Origin: JANNUT01 sp046331425
GTDB taxonomy: Bacteria; Acidobacteriota; Polarisedimenticolia; J045
Length of the DNA: 64,000 bases
Assembly (NCBI GenBank): GCA_046331425.1
Contig: JAXLQU010000014.1
Span: 1-64,000, forward strand
Reading direction: 5' to 3'
The translations under genes were made by a program, and so were the position numbers. Below, in pieces: positions 8,524 to 17,115 of this stretch. The stretch's first letter is position 1; each line of letters begins with the position of its first letter. The notes below the pieces were generated by a model. That model did no database searches and was not told the DNA's origin. It saw only the letters and a program-made list of their open reading frames with translations.

Positions 8524-10476
8524 ATGAGCACGAGGCAAGGCATTCGAATCGGACTGATCCTCGTCACACTCGCCGGCACCGCGCTCGCTGACGATGCGAC
8601 ACTCGCTGGCCCTTACTTCACGAACGTCACCACCACCGCGGAACTGACGGGCGCCATCGGTTTCCGCAGCGCCGTCGCCGACATCAACGGTGACGGCTAC
8701 CCCGACCTGTTGCTGCATCGTCAGTGCTTCTACGACACCGGCGACGTGCAGAACAAACAGTACGTGTTTCTGAACGTGGCCTGCGATGGTTCCCCCGACC
8801 CTTATTGCCGCCGATTCGTCGACTTCACGACTGCGTCGGGTGTGCGCGCCACACGGCAGGGCGCGTCGAGCGGCCATTTCTCCGACGGTGTGGTACTGGC
8901 CGATGTCGACAATGATGGCGATCTGGATGCGTTCTTCTTCGTCTACGTGCATCAAAGCTACACGCTGAACAAAGGCAAGAGCGATCTGATGCTCAACGAC
9001 GGGCTTGGGCATTTCACCTATGCGGCCAACTCGACATTCCACAACGAGCCGATCTACAACACGACCGACGGCGCGTGGCTCGACTACGACAACGACGGTG
9101 CCATCGACCTGGCGCTCAGCAACTACTACATGAACGGGGTCCCCACGACCGAGCAGCTCTATCGCGGCGCCGGCAACGGCGGCTTCAGCAACGTGACGGG
9201 ACCTTCGGGAATCGGCGCGCGAACCAGCGTGACGTATGCCTTGTCGACCTTCGACTGGAACAACGATGGGTACATGGACCTGTTCGTCCCGCTGTACGAC
9301 TACCTCAACACTGGCCTAACCTGCCTGCACTGGCGCAATAACGGCAACGGCACGTTCACGCAGGTGCAAGACAGCTCCCACTACAACGATAACTGTGGCA
9401 TCGCCAAGTCGTCGTTGGTCGCTTCGTTCGGCAGTATGCCGGCGGACTACGACAACGATGGTTTCATCGACTTCGCCGAGATCTACGTGCACGGCGGCAC
9501 CGCACGCGGCAAGTTCTCGGGACCGGTGCGCAACGCTGGCGGCGTGTTCTCTTGGGACTTCTCGCGTGTGAAGAACCGCGCCAGTGAAGATACCGACATT
9601 ACGCACGATGGTGACCACCAACTCAGTTGGTTCGACTTCGACGGCGATACGCTCATCGACTACGTGATCGACGAGTGCTTCTACGGCACCAACAACCAGA
9701 TCTTCTTGTTCAAACAGGACCCCGATCACACCTTCCGGCCGGTCACGGTCGAGTCCGGGCTATCGGCTATCAATTCGCTCAACAAGGCGGTCTACGACGT
9801 AATCCCGATGGACTACGATCGCGACGGCGACTCAGACCTTCTGGTCGCGTTTGCCGATGACACTGTCGGCGTTCAGCTCTGGCGCAACGATGTGGGCAAC
9901 ACCAAGAACTGGACCTCGATCACGCTCGCGGGCGCAGGTGCGCCTGGTCACGCCAATCGCGCGGGGATCGGTGCGCGACTCGAGATCACCGCCTCAGGTG
10001 TCACACAAACACGCGAGATCGATGCCGGCCCCGGCCAGCACGCGCCGCAAGCGCCGCTGACCGAAACCGTGGGGCTCGCAGCGGCCCCCTACATCGACAA
10101 GATCCGCGTGCGCTGGCCCAGCACACCGTTGGGTTACACCGAGTGGAAGTACGTTCCAGTCAACACGCACCTCACCATTCGTGAGGTTTGCACACCGCCC
10201 GGCGACCCTACCGGCCTGGTTCTGGCCAAACAGGGGTCGGATATCGTCTTGACATGGAGCGACCCGGCGATCGCCGGCCTGACGTGGAAAATGTACCGCG
10301 ACACGCAGCCAGATCATTCGTTGTGGGGAGCGCCGCGCGCGCTCGGCTTCAGCGATGAAGACGCGGCAGCGGCAGGGATTCAACATCGCGATGTCGGTGC
10401 GATCGCACAGACATCGTCGTTGTTCTATTGGGTGACGGCCTTCAGTTCGAGTTGCGGCGAGAGTCCTGCGCCGTAA
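8524..10476 (+). CDS. Secreted CRTAC1-like FG-GAP/VCBS repeat protein with ASPIC/UnbV domain
   Basis: The 650-residue protein starts MSTRQGIR; its signal peptide ends near GTALADD. Seven calcium-binding FG-GAP/VCBS loops follow: ADINGDGYPD, DVDNDGDLD, DYDNDGAID, DWNNDGYMD, DYDNDGFID, DFDGDTLID and DYDRDGDSD. Together they should fold as a seven-bladed beta-propeller. Next comes an ASPIC/UnbV segment (GIGARLEITASG, then DKIRVRWPS), and the C-terminal 100 residues look like a fibronectin-III domain. Such proteins are extracellular and thought to bind ligands or matrix; no enzymatic motif is seen. An in-frame start at 8434 lies inside the DUF362 gene and has no signal, so it was not used. Confidence 0.9.
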   Translation: MSTRQGIRIGLILVTLAGTALADDATLAGPYFTNVTTTAELTGAIGFRSAVADINGDGYPDLLLHRQCFYDTGDVQNKQYVFLNVACDGSPDPYCRRFVDFTTASGVRATRQGASSGHFSDGVVLADVDNDGDLDAFFFVYVHQSYTLNKGKSDLMLNDGLGHFTYAANSTFHNEPIYNTTDGAWLDYDNDGAIDLALSNYYMNGVPTTEQLYRGAGNGGFSNVTGPSGIGARTSVTYALSTFDWNNDGYMDLFVPLYDYLNTGLTCLHWRNNGNGTFTQVQDSSHYNDNCGIAKSSLVASFGSMPADYDNDGFIDFAEIYVHGGTARGKFSGPVRNAGGVFSWDFSRVKNRASEDTDITHDGDHQLSWFDFDGDTLIDYVIDECFYGTNNQIFLFKQDPDHTFRPVTVESGLSAINSLNKAVYDVIPMDYDRDGDSDLLVAFADDTVGVQLWRNDVGNTKNWTSITLAGAGAPGHANRAGIGARLEITASGVTQTREIDAGPGQHAPQAPLTETVGLAAAPYIDKIRVRWPSTPLGYTEWKYVPVNTHLTIREVCTPPGDPTGLVLAKQGSDIVLTWSDPAIAGLTWKMYRDTQPDHSLWGAPRALGFSDEDAAAAGIQHRDVGAIAQTSSLFYWVTAFSSSCGESPAP

Positions 10477-10506
10477 CGAGGGCGTACCGGCCACCCTCTA
10501 TGAAAA

Positions 10507-10533
10507 CGGGGCAGCGCCATCAACGCTGCCCCG
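10507..10533 (-). terminator. Rho-independent terminator (mainly for the S8 protease gene)
   Basis: A perfect 10-bp stem CGGGGCAGCG/CGCTGCCCCG with a 7-base loop lies between two convergent genes. On the minus strand it is followed by TTTT, so it mainly ends the protease transcript. It may also slow rightward transcription. Confidence 0.75.
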
Positions 10534-10559
10534 AGAGCAACCTGTCACAGGGGTCGAGA

Positions 10560-12665
10560 TCAATCACCCCACAACAGCCCATCACCCCACAGTAGGCCGT
10601 CGCCCCACAGAAGGCCGTCGCCCCACAGGATGCCGTCACCGACGAGGATGCCGTCACCCCATAACAGGCCATCGCCCCAAAGGAGGCCGTCGGGGTTGAT
10701 TGTTCCGTCGCCCCACAGAATTCCATCGCCCCACAGAATTCCATCGCCGGTGAGTCGCGTGTCGCCCCACAGGATGCCGTCGCCCCACAGTGTTCCGTTG
10801 GAACCCAGACGGCTCGCTTCGCTGGACAAATCCGTCGGGCCGAGTTTGGCATCCGCCCACAGCACACCGTCGCCCCACAACAGACCGGAACCGGAGGCGG
10901 TGCTGCTGCTCCACTGCGGTGTTTGCGTGTAGAACACGCCGTTGCCCCACACCAAGCGAGTGCTGCCCTTGGTACCAGCGCCCCAACTGATGCCTTGGCT
11001 TTTGTGGAGTTTTCTGGCGAAGTACCAGCCGTCGACAAAGATCGTGCGCTTACCCCACGCCGCGAACTGCCCGCCAATGGTGCGGCCCAGTTGCGTGTTG
11101 GACAGGTCGAGCGGGGCGACTTCGGATCCGTACGCGGCACTCGCAGGGTTGGCGATCAGTTGCGCTGCAAAGTCGCGAGCGGCCGCGACATTCACCACAC
11201 CGGCACCCTGTTCGAGCACATCGGCGTTGATCAGCGGTTGCGCCGTGTACATCAGGAGCGCTTTGATCAGCGACGGCTTGAGATCGGAACGCGCTTGCAG
11301 CAACAGCGCAGCCGTTCCTGAAACGATCGGCGCCGCCATCGACGTACCCGAGAGCTCCATGTAGTCGCTGCCGCGTACCAACGAGGGGTTGCCGGTCATA
11401 AGTTGCGAACCCGGCGACGCCAGCGACACAAGCTTGTTGCCCGGAGCGGCGAGATCGGGCTTCATCAGGTTGTCGTAGTCTCGTTCACTCGCCGCGAATG
11501 TTCCATCACCGTTCAGATCCTGATCGCGATAGCTTCGCGTCGGCCCGCGGGACGAGTACGTGGTGATCCCGTCGTCATCGCGGCCGTCGGTTTGAAACGA
11601 GTTGGCAGCCCCCACGGTGATCGCCAGCGGCGCATTTCCAGGCGACAGAATGCTGCCGTAAACCTTGTTACCGATCTGGTCTTTGCCGGAGTTACCCGCA
11701 GCTACCACCACGGTGTAACCGAAGTTCACCAAGGCACTCACTGCTTTGCAAAGCGGATCTTCGTCGAACGAATCGTTCGGTGGGGTGCCGACCGAAAGGT
11801 TGACCACTTTGACTTTGTTGGCATTGCCATTGTCGACCACCCATTGCATCGCTTGCAGCACCGATTCCAGCGTGCCGGTGCCGTCGGCGCGCAGCACGCG
11901 CAGATCGATCAGCGACGCACCGGGCGCCACACCTGTGTAGGCGCGCGGCAGGTCGAATGCCGAGCGCGATCCGTTGCCGGCAATCAAACCGGCGACGTGC
12001 GTGCCGTGGCCGTACGGATCGCCGTTCCTCACGGCATCACCGGCGAAGTTCACATGCGTGATCACGCGGCTGAGACCGGTGACGGGATCGATCAGGTCGG
12101 GATGTTCGTAGATCCCGGAATCGATGACCGCAACAACGATGCCGGCGCCGTTGAGGCCGCCACCATCGACACTGGCTTGATCGACAGCTGTCGTCGCGCG
12201 GACGTGACTCTCACCAGACGGGACCGGAGCGGGTGGTGCGAGCGAGTTCAGCGACGCGGTCGTCTTGTCGACCGTGCCTCCGGTCGCGCCGCTGTTGGTA
12301 CGAGCGCCCAACTGCTGCATCGACCGATTGGGGACGGCGTAGGTAACTTCGTTGGAGTTGAGAAGGGCGGCCAGGTCCTTGGCTTTGATATCGACGACAC
12401 ACACACCGAAGGCCGCATGACTTCGGACCAGCGTTGCTTGCCCAGACATGAGTGCGCTTGGGAGCGTCGTCGAGTCACGGAAGTTCAGGATCACGCGCAT
12501 TACGGCGTTCGGCGCGACGGTCGAGGCCGTCGTCTGGAGATCTCGAGACGCCTTCCCGATGCTGCTGCTGGTTTGCGCCCACGCGGGTGTGAGCAACGCA
12601 CAGACAGCAAGAGCGAAGAACATCTGAATCGGCCTGGACATCCAAGACCAGCGTCGCTGGAACAT
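10560..12665 (-). CDS. Secreted S8 (subtilisin-like) serine protease with C-terminal LWGDG hexapeptide repeats
   Basis: The 701-residue protein starts MFQRRWSW with GGGAG five bases upstream. Order: signal peptide (cleavage near AWAQ), an inhibitor-I9-like propeptide (about 40-115), then the S8 domain with the triad D182 (VIDSGI), H220 (YGHGTHVAG) and S442 (SGTSMAAP), all intact. After the catalytic domain the last 77 residues are 13 hexads of the type LLWGDG. Tryptophan-rich WGD tails occur in S8 proteins of Acidobacteriota-like bacteria, and their role is unknown. It should be an active extracellular or surface protease. It follows the hybrid kinase gene by 165 bases on the same strand. Confidence 0.93.
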   Translation of the reverse strand: MFQRRWSWMSRPIQMFFALAVCALLTPAWAQTSSSIGKASRDLQTTASTVAPNAVMRVILNFRDSTTLPSALMSGQATLVRSHAAFGVCVVDIKAKDLAALLNSNEVTYAVPNRSMQQLGARTNSGATGGTVDKTTASLNSLAPPAPVPSGESHVRATTAVDQASVDGGGLNGAGIVVAVIDSGIYEHPDLIDPVTGLSRVITHVNFAGDAVRNGDPYGHGTHVAGLIAGNGSRSAFDLPRAYTGVAPGASLIDLRVLRADGTGTLESVLQAMQWVVDNGNANKVKVVNLSVGTPPNDSFDEDPLCKAVSALVNFGYTVVVAAGNSGKDQIGNKVYGSILSPGNAPLAITVGAANSFQTDGRDDDGITTYSSRGPTRSYRDQDLNGDGTFAASERDYDNLMKPDLAAPGNKLVSLASPGSQLMTGNPSLVRGSDYMELSGTSMAAPIVSGTAALLLQARSDLKPSLIKALLMYTAQPLINADVLEQGAGVVNVAAARDFAAQLIANPASAAYGSEVAPLDLSNTQLGRTIGGQFAAWGKRTIFVDGWYFARKLHKSQGISWGAGTKGSTRLVWGNGVFYTQTPQWSSSTASGSGLLWGDGVLWADAKLGPTDLSSEASRLGSNGTLWGDGILWGDTRLTGDGILWGDGILWGDGTINPDGLLWGDGLLWGDGILVGDGILWGDGLLWGDGLLWGDGLLWGD
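10563..10793 (-). repeat. 18-nt coding repeat encoding 13 LWGDG-type hexads
   Basis: Codons for TLWGDG, ILWGDT, RLTGDG, ILWGDG (twice), TINPDG, LLWGDG (twice), ILVGDG, ILWGDG, LLWGDG (twice) and a final LLWGD run directly into the stop codon. Two further WGDG/WADA motifs lie upstream in the linker. Period is 6 residues (18 bases) with no frame break. Confidence 0.95.
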
Positions 12666-12830
12666 TGAAACTCCCGTCGAATGAGTGAACGTCATGCTCG
12701 GCGGGTTTGCACGGCCTGTGCCCGGCACGTAAGTCGCTGATCAACCTGCGGATAGAGCCTTCCGAGAGCGATTTGGCCGACCGTTTTCAGGACATCGATA
12801 CAGACACCGTGACCGAACCTCGGACGCGTT

Positions 12831-15800
12831 CTAGACGTGAACGGCAAGCAACGCGTCAATCACAGCCAAGAGTTGATGGGCGTCGACTGGCTTGGTGACG
12901 TGTTCGTCCATGCCCGCCGCGAGGCACCGGTCCCGATCACTGTCGAGTGCATGTGCCGTCAGCGCGACGATCGGGATACGCCTGCCCGACCTCGCCTCGA
13001 GCGCGCGAATCTCTGTCGCCGCGGCGAGGCCATCCAAAATGGGCATCTGCACGTCCATCAGAATCAGGTCAAACGACTCGCGCTGATACGCCTCCACGGC
13101 CAGGCGGCCGTTCTCGACCGGCGTCACCTGGCAACCCGCACGTTCCAGGATCCTTGCCGCCAAGAGCCGGTTGATCTGATTGTCCTCAGCCAGCAGCACG
13201 CGGCAGCCAGACTCATAGCGAGGGTGCGCGATCGCGTGCGACGCGGGTGCCGTGCGTGGCGCCACAGCAGTCGATGGCTCGCGCCGCACGCAACGCTGGA
13301 GTTCCTGTGTCAACTCGGAACACAAGACGGGCGCGAACACACGGCCATCGAACGGAGCATTGTCGGCGAGGGCACGAGTGACCGATGAACGTTGCTCGAT
13401 TCTGATGACGACGCACGGCTCGCCCGCGCGAGCGGCGGCCTGGCGAGCCTGCTCGAGCATGCGCCGGCCGGCCTGTGCAGCATCGGTCAACACTAGGCGG
13501 TAAGGACAAGTTGCGGCTGCGAGTGCGCCTTTCGCGGCCGCAGGCTCGGCGAACGCATCCGCGCTGACGCCGAGGCCGTGGAGCATACGGACGATCGCGC
13601 TGCGTGATGTTGGATGCGACACCACCACGAGCGCTTTGTGCCCTACAAGCGGCTCGACGAAATCGGTTCTGCTCGAATCGAGGATCTCCTCGGCGTCACA
13701 TCCGAGTCTTAGCGTGACAAAGAACGTGCTCCCCAGTCCCCGACGGCTCTCGGCCCATACCCTACCGCCCATCATGGCCGCAAGCTTGGAGGAGATCGTC
13801 AGCCCGAGCCCCGTTCCGCCGAAGTTTCGTGTAGCAGACCCATCCGCCTGCTCGAATGCCTCGAAGATTCGATGCAATTGATCTTCTGCGATGCCGATGC
13901 CGGTATCGCGCACCGACACGCGCAGCAGCAACTGGCTCTCTTTCAAACGCCGCGCCGCAAGCACGACGTGGACCTCACCCCGATCGGTGAACTTCAGAGC
14001 ATTCCCCACCAGGTTCATCAGGACCTGGCTCACACGCCCTGCGTCGCCGAGAACATGGCGTGGGACCGACTTCTTGGCCTCGCAGATCAGTTCGACTCCT
14101 TTGCTCTCCGCAAGTCCAGCGAGAGCGCCGACGGTTTGTGCGAGCTGCTTGTGGAGGTCGAATCGTTCGCGACGCAGCCTCAGTTTCCCTGCCTCGATCG
14201 ACGAGAAGTCCAAGATGTCGTTGACAATCTCGAGCAGAGCCTGTCCAGAGGACTGCACGATCTGGAGGCACTCGCGCTGCTCGCGCTCCAGCGGCGTGCC
14301 GAGCGTCATGTCGGTCATCCCGAGAATGCCATTGAGCGGCGTGCGTAGTTCATGGCTCATGTTGGCGAGGAACTCGCTCTTGGCCTTGCTCGCTGCTTCG
14401 GCTGCTTCCTTTGCGGTCTGCAACAGGCTGGCGCTGCGCTGTCGTTGCAGGAAAGCTGCCGTCAACTCCGCTCCGGTGTGCAACAACTCCACCTCGGAGG
14501 CTGTCCAGAGTTTGGGCCGCGTGCAGTGATCAAAGCCGATGAACCCGGCAAAGCGCTCGTCGATGAAGATCGGCAGCGCCAGTACCGACTGCACATCTTG
14601 GGCCGCGAGGTAGAGCCTCTGAGGCTCCGGAAGAGTGTCGATCAGTGCCTGGATGATATCGCCTGCCGACAGCAGATCCCACCATGAGCTGAACGTCGGT
14701 TGGTAGGCCAGGCACCGCTGATGCGGGTGTTCATCGATCTGTCGTAAGACCCCGGCGCGGCAGACCTCATGGGTGCGTTCCATCACGACACCAAGCCCAG
14801 GATCGGCGCGATTGATGAACACGTAGACGCGGCTGGCATCGGCCGCCGCAAGCAGATGCTGCAGTGCCGGCTCGAGGCCACCGCCCCGCTGTGGATCTTG
14901 CAGCAGTGTTTTCGAGAAGCCGGCGACACCCCGCTGTAGCCGTAGTTGAGTGCTGAGCGCTTCCTCTGCCGCGATGCGCTCGACGACCTCACCCTGAAGC
15001 TCGCGATTGCTGGCCCGCAGTTCGGCCGTGCGGTCGATCACGCGGGCCTCCAGTTCGAGTTTCGCTCTCTCGAGTGCGGCCAGCATTTCCCCCAGCCGCG
15101 CGTCGCGCTGCTCGAGTTCGTGTCGCGAACGATCGAGCCCCACCAACATGTCGTTGATCGCATCGCCGAGCCCGGCGAGTTCGTCGCGGCCTGCAACGCT
15201 GACGCGCGCCGTCGTGTCGCGCGACTGGCTGATGCTGCCCACGGAAGAGATCAAACCGGCCAGTCGTGAGAGCACGAATCGATCGAGAAAGACCAAGACG
15301 GCGAGGCAAGAGATGCCGCAGACGGCCAGGCTGGCCAGCAGCAGCACACGGACCAGCGATACCGTCTGCGCGTAGGTCTCTCTCGCGCGTGTCAGCTTGA
15401 AGAGTGCGGCTGGGCGATCATGCAGGTCGGGAATAACGGCAAAGACATCGATCCGCGCCTTGTCTCGCGGGACCGCGATTTGGTCCTTCCCAGAGTCGAG
15501 CAGCCTGGCGGCATCGGCGAAGCTCAGCGGGAGTGCGTTGGCCATCGCGATCTCGAGATCGAACCCGGTCACCCGTTGCAGCCGCGACGTGACCCGGTGA
15601 TCGAGCCGGCGCCCAACCAGCACCGTGCCGCGGCTCGGCCCTGTTCGTTTGCTGGTGAGAATCGGCGCCGCCGCAATCAGTAGCGGCTCACCGCCGACGG
15701 TGAGAACGCCATTGACACCTGCAGGGTTCGTGGGGTCTTGTGCCAATTCTGATTTCGTGTGGAGGCTGCAGAACTTCTGGCCAACGAGGCTGGTGTCGAG

Positions 15801-16175
15801 CCGAGTCGACTCGCCTGGCAGTGCCAGAGATTTTGCGAAGATCGTGCCGCAGTCGGCGTCGAGGAACAGCACCATGTCCAGCCGCGCCTCGCGCAACACG
15901 TCATCGTAGAGGTTTGCCTCGATGAATTTCTGATTGCGGTCGGCAGCAAACGCGTAGGCATCGTCCCAGACCGACCAGTACCGCGCCGTGTCGCGAGTCG
16001 ACTCGAGTTCCACGGTGAGAGCCTCGCGCGTGCGGGCCACATCGCGCGCCGTCAGGATCGATTCCAGTTGGCGGGCGTTGAACAAAAGCAGCGTCGCGGT
16101 GGCGGCAACGACCAACGCACCAACCCCCACCGTTGCTGAGCCCACCGTCAGAAGAGTCTTCGCCCGCAGATTCAT
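12831..16175 (-). CDS. CHASE4-HAMP-GAF hybrid sensor histidine kinase
   Basis: Residues are numbered over 1114 in total. TM1 is at 8-32 and a CHASE4-type periplasmic sensor at about 50-260 (WSVWDDAYAFAADRNQKFI). TM2 is at 275-298 and HAMP at 300-352. A coiled coil (350-410) links to a GAF domain (about 425-575). HisKA has H608 in FLANMSHELRTPLNG. HATPase_c has an N box (MNLVGNALKF) and G boxes (DTGIGIAED, GGTGLGLTIS). A degenerate receiver-like region (845-960) lacks a clear phosphoacceptor. The terminal receiver has D1041 (LILMDVQMP) and the KPVD lysine. It should sense an extracytoplasmic ligand and phosphorelay through its own receiver. No Hpt or output partner is adjacent. Confidence 0.94.
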   Translation of the reverse strand: MNLRAKTLLTVGSATVGVGALVVAATATLLLFNARQLESILTARDVARTREALTVELESTRDTARYWSVWDDAYAFAADRNQKFIEANLYDDVLREARLDMVLFLDADCGTIFAKSLALPGESTRLDTSLVGQKFCSLHTKSELAQDPTNPAGVNGVLTVGGEPLLIAAAPILTSKRTGPSRGTVLVGRRLDHRVTSRLQRVTGFDLEIAMANALPLSFADAARLLDSGKDQIAVPRDKARIDVFAVIPDLHDRPAALFKLTRARETYAQTVSLVRVLLLASLAVCGISCLAVLVFLDRFVLSRLAGLISSVGSISQSRDTTARVSVAGRDELAGLGDAINDMLVGLDRSRHELEQRDARLGEMLAALERAKLELEARVIDRTAELRASNRELQGEVVERIAAEEALSTQLRLQRGVAGFSKTLLQDPQRGGGLEPALQHLLAAADASRVYVFINRADPGLGVVMERTHEVCRAGVLRQIDEHPHQRCLAYQPTFSSWWDLLSAGDIIQALIDTLPEPQRLYLAAQDVQSVLALPIFIDERFAGFIGFDHCTRPKLWTASEVELLHTGAELTAAFLQRQRSASLLQTAKEAAEAASKAKSEFLANMSHELRTPLNGILGMTDMTLGTPLEREQRECLQIVQSSGQALLEIVNDILDFSSIEAGKLRLRRERFDLHKQLAQTVGALAGLAESKGVELICEAKKSVPRHVLGDAGRVSQVLMNLVGNALKFTDRGEVHVVLAARRLKESQLLLRVSVRDTGIGIAEDQLHRIFEAFEQADGSATRNFGGTGLGLTISSKLAAMMGGRVWAESRRGLGSTFFVTLRLGCDAEEILDSSRTDFVEPLVGHKALVVVSHPTSRSAIVRMLHGLGVSADAFAEPAAAKGALAAATCPYRLVLTDAAQAGRRMLEQARQAAARAGEPCVVIRIEQRSSVTRALADNAPFDGRVFAPVLCSELTQELQRCVRREPSTAVAPRTAPASHAIAHPRYESGCRVLLAEDNQINRLLAARILERAGCQVTPVENGRLAVEAYQRESFDLILMDVQMPILDGLAAATEIRALEARSGRRIPIVALTAHALDSDRDRCLAAGMDEHVTKPVDAHQLLAVIDALLAVHV

Positions 16176-16475
16176 TCAACCGCTCTTTATGAAACTCGTG
16201 ACCGTGGATCGCGACAGCGTCGTGGCGAGGTGCGCCTTCGGCGTCGTTTCGGCCCGAGTCGCTCGCACTTGATACTGATCGGTCAAGGTGTTCCGTTTTG
16301 CAACTGTCGAGGCGAGACGGCTTGCCGGGGGGCGGTACCCACAGATTGGCAGCATGGCGCCGGCGGGCTTTCCATCCGTAGGCGTACGTGCCTGCGCGAG
16401 CGGCGCGAACAGACAAGAGGGGCGGCGACTGGGACGCCGCCCCTGCGGTGAGTGATCGCTTCTCGCGAGCGGAGT
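16176..16475. other. Intergenic region between the hybrid kinase and hsp20
   Basis: No gene is seen in these 300 bases. They contain the hsp20 terminator hairpin (16418-16444). The kinase promoter probably lies here too; no clear core promoter was recognised. Confidence 0.5.
16418..16444 (-). terminator. Rho-independent terminator of hsp20
   Basis: A perfect 10-bp stem AGGGGCGGCG/CGCCGCCCCT with a 7-base loop lies 32 bases after the hsp20 stop codon. It is followed on the minus strand by a T-rich CTTGTCTGTT. Confidence 0.7.
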
Positions 16476-16943
16476 TCACTCCGTTCGAATCGCGATCTTT
16501 CGGGCCGCACGTAGTGCCTCCGGCGTCTTGGTCAGATGCACCGTCAGCACTCCGTTTTTGAACATGGCGTTGATGCGCTCGGTATCGATCTCCATCGGCA
16601 GCGCCACCTGGCGCTGGAACGAACCGTAGGTGCGCTCGCTCCGGAAGACGTTCTTGTGATGTTCGGCGTGTTCGGTTTCCTTCTTACCTTTGATCGTCAG
16701 CATCCCTTCATGGAGGCTCAGTTCGACATCCTTGGCCTCCATTCCGGGAAGTTCGACCGTCACCTCGAACCCCTTCTCGTCCTCGGCGATGTCCAGGCGC
16801 GGCACGAACTCACCGCTTACATCGGCGCGAAAGGCAGGCCAACGGTTGCGAACATCGTCGAAGAGCGTGTCCCACATCCGTGGGAACTCGATCCATGGAT
16901 CGGAGATCTCGGGTTGGCGGCGGATGAGGCTCCTGAGTGTCAT
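16476..16943 (-). CDS. hsp20: Small heat-shock protein, Hsp20/alpha-crystallin family
   Basis: A 155-residue ATP-independent chaperone that holds unfolding proteins in the cytoplasm. The alpha-crystallin domain (about 45-140) has the conserved VELPGMEAKDVELSLHEG strand region and the family signature MFKNGVLTVHL. The C-terminal I-x-I anchor for oligomer assembly is present (RKIAIRTE). The length is typical for a class A bacterial Hsp20. GGGAGGTGA lies four bases before the ATG and is itself part of a perfect palindrome, so translation is likely controlled by leader folding. The gene is monocistronic, between two hairpins. Confidence 0.96.
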   Translation of the reverse strand: MTLRSLIRRQPEISDPWIEFPRMWDTLFDDVRNRWPAFRADVSGEFVPRLDIAEDEKGFEVTVELPGMEAKDVELSLHEGMLTIKGKKETEHAEHHKNVFRSERTYGSFQRQVALPMEIDTERINAMFKNGVLTVHLTKTPEALRAARKIAIRTE

Positions 16944-16949
16944 GCATCA

Positions 16950-16975
16950 CCTCCCGCGGGAGGCTCCACTCCCGC
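16950..16975 (-). promoter_or_regulatory. Candidate RNA thermometer/switch in the hsp20 leader
   Basis: Two mutually exclusive hairpins overlap the Shine-Dalgarno sequence. Hairpin A pairs CCTCC with GGAGG around a CGCG tetraloop (16950-16963) and hides the ribosome binding site. Hairpin B, a 7-bp GCGGGAG/CTCCCGC stem with a 6-base loop (16956-16975), uses the same CTCCC strand and would free GGGAGG. Small heat-shock genes are the classic hosts of RNA thermometers (ROSE, fourU), but this shape matches neither by sequence. Confidence 0.55.
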
Positions 16976-17079
16976 TGCTAGCGCCGGTTGCTTGGGATCG
17001 GTGGTTGAGAACTGCGGTTGACAAAGGGCAAGTGCCGCCCGTTTTGGCGGCGGGTCGTGGCGCAGAAGATCGCAACTGC

Positions 17080-17112
17080 TTCGGGGACGGTAATTGGTAT
17101 ACCGTCCCCGAA
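17080..17112 (-). terminator. Terminator-like hairpin after the multiheme cytochrome gene
   Basis: A 13-bp perfect stem (TTCGGGGACGGTA/TACCGTCCCCGAA) with a 7-base loop begins four bases after the cytochrome stop codon. No U-tract follows, so it may act as a stabilising or Rho-assisted end. Confidence 0.6.
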
Positions 17113-17115
17113 TTG

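Noticed and set aside
7014..8579. Minus-strand 521-codon frame opposite the DUF362 gene
   Set aside because: It lacks any domain and is explained by GC-rich codon bias; the plus frame has a Tat signal and DUF362 motifs.
11403..12668. Plus-strand 421-codon frame opposite the S8 protease
   Set aside because: Composition is Arg/His/Gln-rich without domain; the minus frame carries the complete catalytic triad.
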